Shown here piece after piece: positions 4,675-8,317 of a stretch of DNA of 8,317 nucleotides (positions are counted from its first letter, which is position 1; each line of letters starts with the position of its first letter). Both the position numbers and the translations under genes were made by a program. The notes below the pieces were generated by a model. That model was not told where the DNA came from and searched no databases. It saw only the letters and a list, made by a program, of their open reading frames with translations. Source of the stretch: Oscillospiraceae bacterium (GTDB lineage Bacteria > Bacillota > Clostridia > Oscillospirales > Oscillospiraceae); assembly GCA_009776905.1 (NCBI GenBank), contig WRMX01000124.1, forward strand, positions 15-8,331, read 5' to 3'.

Positions 4675-7600
4675 CTATTTAAAGTAACTGACTCCGCTCT
4701 CGAACAGCGGCTGATGCTTGTCGCCATATATATTCTTTGCGATATGGTCGCCTTGCCGTTCCGTATTGCCTATTTTCCCAAAGACATGCCCATCCGGGCT
4801 GAACAGGCCTTCCACGGCCATCAATGAGCCTGTGGGATTTATCGAAATATCCATGGAGGCATTGCCGAATATGTCGGTATACTGCGTCGCGATGCGCCCA
4901 TCTGCGGCCATTGACTCGAGAACATCGTCCCGCGCGACCAGGCGGCCTTCGCAGGCAGATATTGGCATGGCGTGAATGTCGCCCATGTTGCTGTTTATCA
5001 TCCAGGGCGAATTGACCGATGCGACCCGCGTGTAGGCATAACCTGCGTGGTGCCTGCCGATCGGGTTTTTCGCGAGGATGGGGCTGTGATCGCTTGGAGC
5101 GGCAATTTCGCCATATGGGACAAGTCCCAGCCTGAGGAGCGCCTGGAAACCATTCCCGAGGCCCAGCATCAGTCCTTTTTTCGCCTTAATATGCTCCAGA
5201 ACCGCATCGGCCATTTCAGGGAATCTGAAGAATATGTCTATGAATTTTGCCGCGCCGTCGGGCTCGTCGCCCAATGACGTTCCAGCGGGGATGATGAGAA
5301 TCTGGCTGTTTTTTATCTCATTTAATGCAGACATTATCGAATCGGCGAACATGCCACGCGTCTTGTTCCTTATGAGGAGAATGTGCGGCGCGCCTCCCGC
5401 GCGGCGGACGGCTCGCGCGGCATCGACATCTCCCCAGGAGCCGGGGAATGAGAAGATTAGAGCGCGCGGTTTTGCGAAATGCTCGCTTGAATATATTGCG
5501 GGGCGGCTATCGTAGCTGATGGTCGCCACGGTGCCGCTCTGAATCGCTTTCGTCGGGAATATGGGTTCCAACGTGCTCTCCCAAGCTGTTTTAAGCTCTG
5601 AAATGCTGATCCTTTCGCCACCCATGATCATCGAAGGCTCGGCTATTGTTCTGCCAATTAATGCTGCGCCGGGGACAGGGTTCGTGACCTCTGCAATAAT
5701 CGCGCCCGGGAAAGAAGCGAATAATGCGTCTAGATTAAACCCATCGTCGAATTCGATGCCTATATTGTTACCAACGCACATCTTGAACGCGCCTTCGGCA
5801 ATGCCGCCTTCAGTGATGGCCCAGGCTGATGCGATTTTTTTATCTTTAATGAGCTTATTAAGCGTTTTCCACGTTTGTTTCATATTATCCGGCTCGTTAT
5901 CCAAACCGAACGCAACGACATCATGCCCCGGCTCCTTGAACTCGGGCGTGAGCAGATGCGCTGCGTCGCAAGGGGCGATGGCAAACGAGACGAGCGCGGG
6001 CGGAACGTCCATGTCGTTGAAAGAGCCCGACATGCTGTCTTTACCGCCGATCGCGGCCAGGTTGAGCGCCATCTGCGCGCTGAAGGCTCCCAGCAGCGCG
6101 GAAAAAGGCTTGCCCCAACGCACGGGCTCTCCTCGAAGGTTTTCAAAATACTCTTGGAAGGACAGGAAAACGTCGTCGGGGTCGCATCCTGCTGCTGCCA
6201 GCTTTGCCACGGAGTTAATAACTGCGGTTTTTGCTCCGATATATGGGCTTTTTTCGGATAGATAGGGGTCGTAGCTATATGCCATGACAGAGCAGGTTGT
6301 GGTCGACGGAGGGGGTGTTTGCGCGGGTGTTGCCTGTGAGGCGGGTGTTTGCGAAGCTGCTTGTTGTGGGGCGGAGACAAGGACTGTTTGCTGCGGGACG
6401 GAGGTGGACGAGACCTGCGCATGCGAGAATTGGGCGGCGTCGAAGCCAACGGGCAGGAGCGAGGCCATGACCTGAACCGGCGTCGATTGGGTTTTGCCGC
6501 CATTTTTCATAAGAATGCTTAATGCTCCGGCTGTCCCATCAAACATTTCATATAAGCCGCGTTGCGAGCAGAAACGCAGATCGCTCAGCAGCGTTTTCAT
6601 CGTTTCCAAAAGGGGAGCGGACATCGATGATGGGCCTTCGGCGGGCATGGATGCCGCTGTCTGCGCGGGCACTCGAATCGAAATTGTTTTGACTGCGCCG
6701 TTGGACGAGAGAAAATCGCGCGAAAGATCAACTATGACAGTGCCATTATGGCGCATTACCATGCGCGGCGACTCGGTGACTTGCGCGATTGCATATGCTT
6801 CTAGATTTTCCTGCTCCGCCCTGCGGATGAAATAATCGGCATTATCTTGCGAGACGACGACAGCCATGCGCTCCTGAGACTCCGATATCGCAAGCTCCGT
6901 CCCATCCAAACCATCATATTTGCAACGCACGAGAGAGAGGTCGATTTCAAGACCATCGGCCAATTCGCCGACGGCGACTGAAACCCCTCCCGCGCCAAAA
7001 TCGTTGCATCTCTTTATGATTTTTGAAACTGAGGGGTCCAGGAAGAGTCGTTGTATCTTGCGTTCTTCGGGCGCATTGCCCTTTTGCACCTCTGCGGACA
7101 TTTTGATTATTGACTTATCGGTCTGGGATTTTGAAGAGCCTGTCGCGCCTCCAATGCCGTCGCGGCCGGTCCTTGCGCCAACAAGTATGACACGGTCGCC
7201 GGGGGCGGGGATATCCCTGCATACGTTCTCGGATTTGACTGCGCCGACGACCGCGCCAAGTTCCATGCGCTTTGCGGCATATCCGGGATGGTATATTTCG
7301 TGGACGAATCCGCCTGCGAGGCCAATCTGGTTGCCATATGATGAGTTGCCTTGCGCGGCGGTTTTCGTAAGCTTGCGTTGGGGGATTTTGCCGGGGACTG
7401 TTTCATCGATCGGAGAGAGCGGGTTGCCTGCCCCTGTGACGCGCATTGCTTGATATACATATGCTCTTCCGGAGAGAGGGTCGCGGATCGCTCCGCCAAC
7501 GCATGTTGACGCTCCGCCGAAGGGCTCGACTTCCGTCGGGTGGTTATGCGTTTCGTTTTTAAACATCAGCAGCCAATCTTCGCTATTGCCATTGACATTC

Positions 7601-8317
7601 ACATCGATGTGAATGGAACAAGCATTGACCTCCTCGGAGATATCAATATTTTTTTGATAGCCTCTTCCGCGCAAGGTTTTTGATGCTATGGTCGCGATAT
7701 CCATGAGGGTCTGCGGACGCTCCGCTGCAGCGGTTCCGTACACTTCGGCACGCGCGTTGAGGTATTCGTCATACGTAGCTTTGATTTCCGGGTCGTCGAT
7801 CTGAATGTCGTCAATATGCGTCAGGAACGTGGTGTGGCGGCAGTGGTCCGACCAGTATGTGTCGATGACGCGCAGTTCCGCTTCGGTCGGGTCACGCGCT
7901 TCTGTGTCGCGGAAGTAGGTTTGCATAAAGCGCAGGTCGGCAATGTCCATGGCAAGGTTGTAGCCGTCGATGTATTGGCGCAAGGAGTCATCGTTTGATG
8001 TGATGAATCCGTCGATTGTTTTGACGGGGGATGGCTCCGGATAGTTCGTTTTGAGCGTCGCAGGTTTTTCGAGCTGCGCTTCGCGAGATTCGACGGGGTT
8101 TATGAGGTAGTTGCGGAGCTTGTCATATTCGCCGTCACTAATATCGCCGTTGAAAACGTAGAGTTTCGCGGTCATGACGATGGGGGTGGCGTCAGTCTCG
8201 TTTGGCGCCGGGGTTACGGGCAACGGGACTGCGGGCGCGGGGGTTGCTTGCGCGGGGGCTGCGAGGGCTGCTTGCGCGGGGGCTGCGGCTGCTTGCGCGG
8301 GGGCTGCGAGGGCTGCT
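4675..8317 (-). CDS. purL: Phosphoribosylformylglycinamidine synthase, long form (5' end outside window)
   Basis: Fourth step of purine synthesis: FGAR plus ATP plus an amide nitrogen gives FGAM. About 1213 residues lie in the window. The reading frame is open to the right edge. The segment VMTAKLYVFNGDIS and NPVESREA corresponds to the region that in clostridial PurL follows an N-terminal PurS-like domain of about 150 residues, so the ATG at 8175 (no ribosome-binding site) and the TTG at 8223 are probably internal. Seen in order: DTYWSDHCRHTTF (7825-7863), EPFGGASTCVGGAIRDPLSGR, GGATGSSKSQ, VQKGNAPEERKIQRLF, CNDFGAGGVSVAVGELADGL, ISESQERMAVV, GGKDSMSGSF (6019-6048), then a C-terminal amidotransferase-like domain from about 5480. 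The synthetase core looks intact. The amidotransferase domain lacks the nucleophile Cys (GLGNGFQ, Gly codon 5155-5157) and the catalytic His (SACEGR, Ala codon 4954-4956). Two low-complexity insertions are listed separately. cdd follows after 13 bp. Confidence 0.93.
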   Translation of the reverse strand, partial: AALAAPAQAAAAPAQAALAAPAQATPAPAVPLPVTPAPNETDATPIVMTAKLYVFNGDISDGEYDKLRNYLINPVESREAQLEKPATLKTNYPEPSPVKTIDGFITSNDDSLRQYIDGYNLAMDIADLRFMQTYFRDTEARDPTEAELRVIDTYWSDHCRHTTFLTHIDDIQIDDPEIKATYDEYLNARAEVYGTAAAERPQTLMDIATIASKTLRGRGYQKNIDISEEVNACSIHIDVNVNGNSEDWLLMFKNETHNHPTEVEPFGGASTCVGGAIRDPLSGRAYVYQAMRVTGAGNPLSPIDETVPGKIPQRKLTKTAAQGNSSYGNQIGLAGGFVHEIYHPGYAAKRMELGAVVGAVKSENVCRDIPAPGDRVILVGARTGRDGIGGATGSSKSQTDKSIIKMSAEVQKGNAPEERKIQRLFLDPSVSKIIKRCNDFGAGGVSVAVGELADGLEIDLSLVRCKYDGLDGTELAISESQERMAVVVSQDNADYFIRRAEQENLEAYAIAQVTESPRMVMRHNGTVIVDLSRDFLSSNGAVKTISIRVPAQTAASMPAEGPSSMSAPLLETMKTLLSDLRFCSQRGLYEMFDGTAGALSILMKNGGKTQSTPVQVMASLLPVGFDAAQFSHAQVSSTSVPQQTVLVSAPQQAASQTPASQATPAQTPPPSTTTCSVMAYSYDPYLSEKSPYIGAKTAVINSVAKLAAAGCDPDDVFLSFQEYFENLRGEPVRWGKPFSALLGAFSAQMALNLAAIGGKDSMSGSFNDMDVPPALVSFAIAPCDAAHLLTPEFKEPGHDVVAFGLDNEPDNMKQTWKTLNKLIKDKKIASAWAITEGGIAEGAFKMCVGNNIGIEFDDGFNLDALFASFPGAIIAEVTNPVPGAALIGRTIAEPSMIMGGERISISELKTAWESTLEPIFPTKAIQSGTVATISYDSRPAIYSSEHFAKPRALIFSFPGSWGDVDAARAVRRAGGAPHILLIRNKTRGMFADSIMSALNEIKNSQILIIPAGTSLGDEPDGAAKFIDIFFRFPEMADAVLEHIKAKKGLMLGLGNGFQALLRLGLVPYGEIAAPSDHSPILAKNPIGRHHAGYAYTRVASVNSPWMINSNMGDIHAMPISACEGRLVARDDVLESMAADGRIATQYTDIFGNASMDISINPTGSLMAVEGLFSPDGHVFGKIGNTERQGDHIAKNIYGDKHQPLFESGVSYFK
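6295..6411 (-). repeat. Low-complexity Pro/Thr/Gln/Ser/Ala insertion inside purL
   Basis: About 39 codons rich in Pro, Thr, Gln, Ser and Ala (for example SAPQQAASQTPASQA and TPAQTPPPSTTT) sit between PVGFDAAQF and CSVMAYSYDPYLSEKSP, a place where related PurL proteins have a short loop. On the plus strand an 11-bp direct repeat, gggtgtttgcg, occurs at 6313-6323 and 6343-6353, 30 bp apart, so in register with the codons. It reads as a flexible linker with no globular motif. Confidence 0.8.
8224..8317 (-). repeat. Ala/Pro/Gln-coding tandem repeat in purL at right window edge
   Basis: Plus-strand units begin gcttgcgcgggggctgcg and run 8246-8269 (24 bp), 8270-8290 (21 bp) and 8291-8314 (24 bp), continuing past the edge. 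Read on the minus strand in the purL frame they give AALAAPAQA and AAAAPAQA units, followed by TPAPAVPLPVTPAP before the conserved PurL sequence resumes. All unit lengths are multiples of three, so the frame is kept. The array probably links the N-terminal PurS-like domain (outside the window) to the synthetase core. Confidence 0.88.

Noticed and set aside
5561..6265. Open frame of 234 codons on the plus strand
   Set aside because: Antisense to conserved PurL motifs, with no recognisable domain and no ribosome-binding site.
1..8317. CRISPR array, mobile element or defence system
   Set aside because: The repeats are coding, short-period and without spacers; no transposase, integrase, nuclease or toxin-antitoxin signature is present.

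Overview
The window looks like a chromosomal segment of a moderately GC-rich member of the Bacillota, most likely class Clostridia. This rests on the gene families: an IreB/UPF0297 regulator, the long single-chain PurL of the Clostridia/Bacteroidales type, a QueH/QueT queuosine pair, a tetrameric-type cytidine deaminase, and a secreted protein with two SH3b domains and an NlpC/P60 domain. I cannot name a genus. I see no phage, IS, CRISPR or defence genes; the content is mostly housekeeping.

Layout. The left third reads rightward: the 3' part of queH (1-494), queT (540-1070) and galU (1237-2106), ending at a perfect 15-bp stem-loop (2136-2169). The rest reads leftward: purL (right edge to 4675), cdd (4661-4263), ireB (4108-3860), a 100-residue conserved protein of unknown function (3715-3413) and the NlpC/P60 hydrolase gene (3267-2269), which converges on galU at the shared terminator. 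purL and cdd are 13 bp apart and probably co-transcribed. The 100-residue protein has a near-consensus promoter (TTGACA, 17 bp, TACAAT). ireB has a perfect TATAAT box in an AT-rich gap.

Functions. queH and queT serve tRNA queuosine modification: QueT probably imports a precursor and QueH does the final reduction of epoxyqueuosine. GalU makes UDP-glucose for envelope sugars. The NlpC/P60 protein is exported and probably cuts peptidoglycan stem peptides. IreB acts in the envelope-stress Ser/Thr kinase pathway. PurL and Cdd belong to purine synthesis and pyrimidine salvage.

The two most unusual points are these. (1) The glutamine amidotransferase domain of PurL has lost the catalytic Cys and His and has degenerate glutamine-site motifs, while its synthetase half looks intact. 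(2) Two housekeeping enzymes carry in-frame low-complexity insertions built of GC-rich short repeats. QueH has an 18-bp repeat coding for Ala/Gly-rich hexapeptides. PurL has an Ala/Pro/Gln repeat at the right edge and a Pro/Thr/Gln/Ser stretch inside. The QueH and right-edge PurL repeats share 11-mers on the same DNA strand although the genes read in opposite directions, which suggests a DNA-level repeat process. The PurL reading frame runs open off the right edge, so its start is outside the window.
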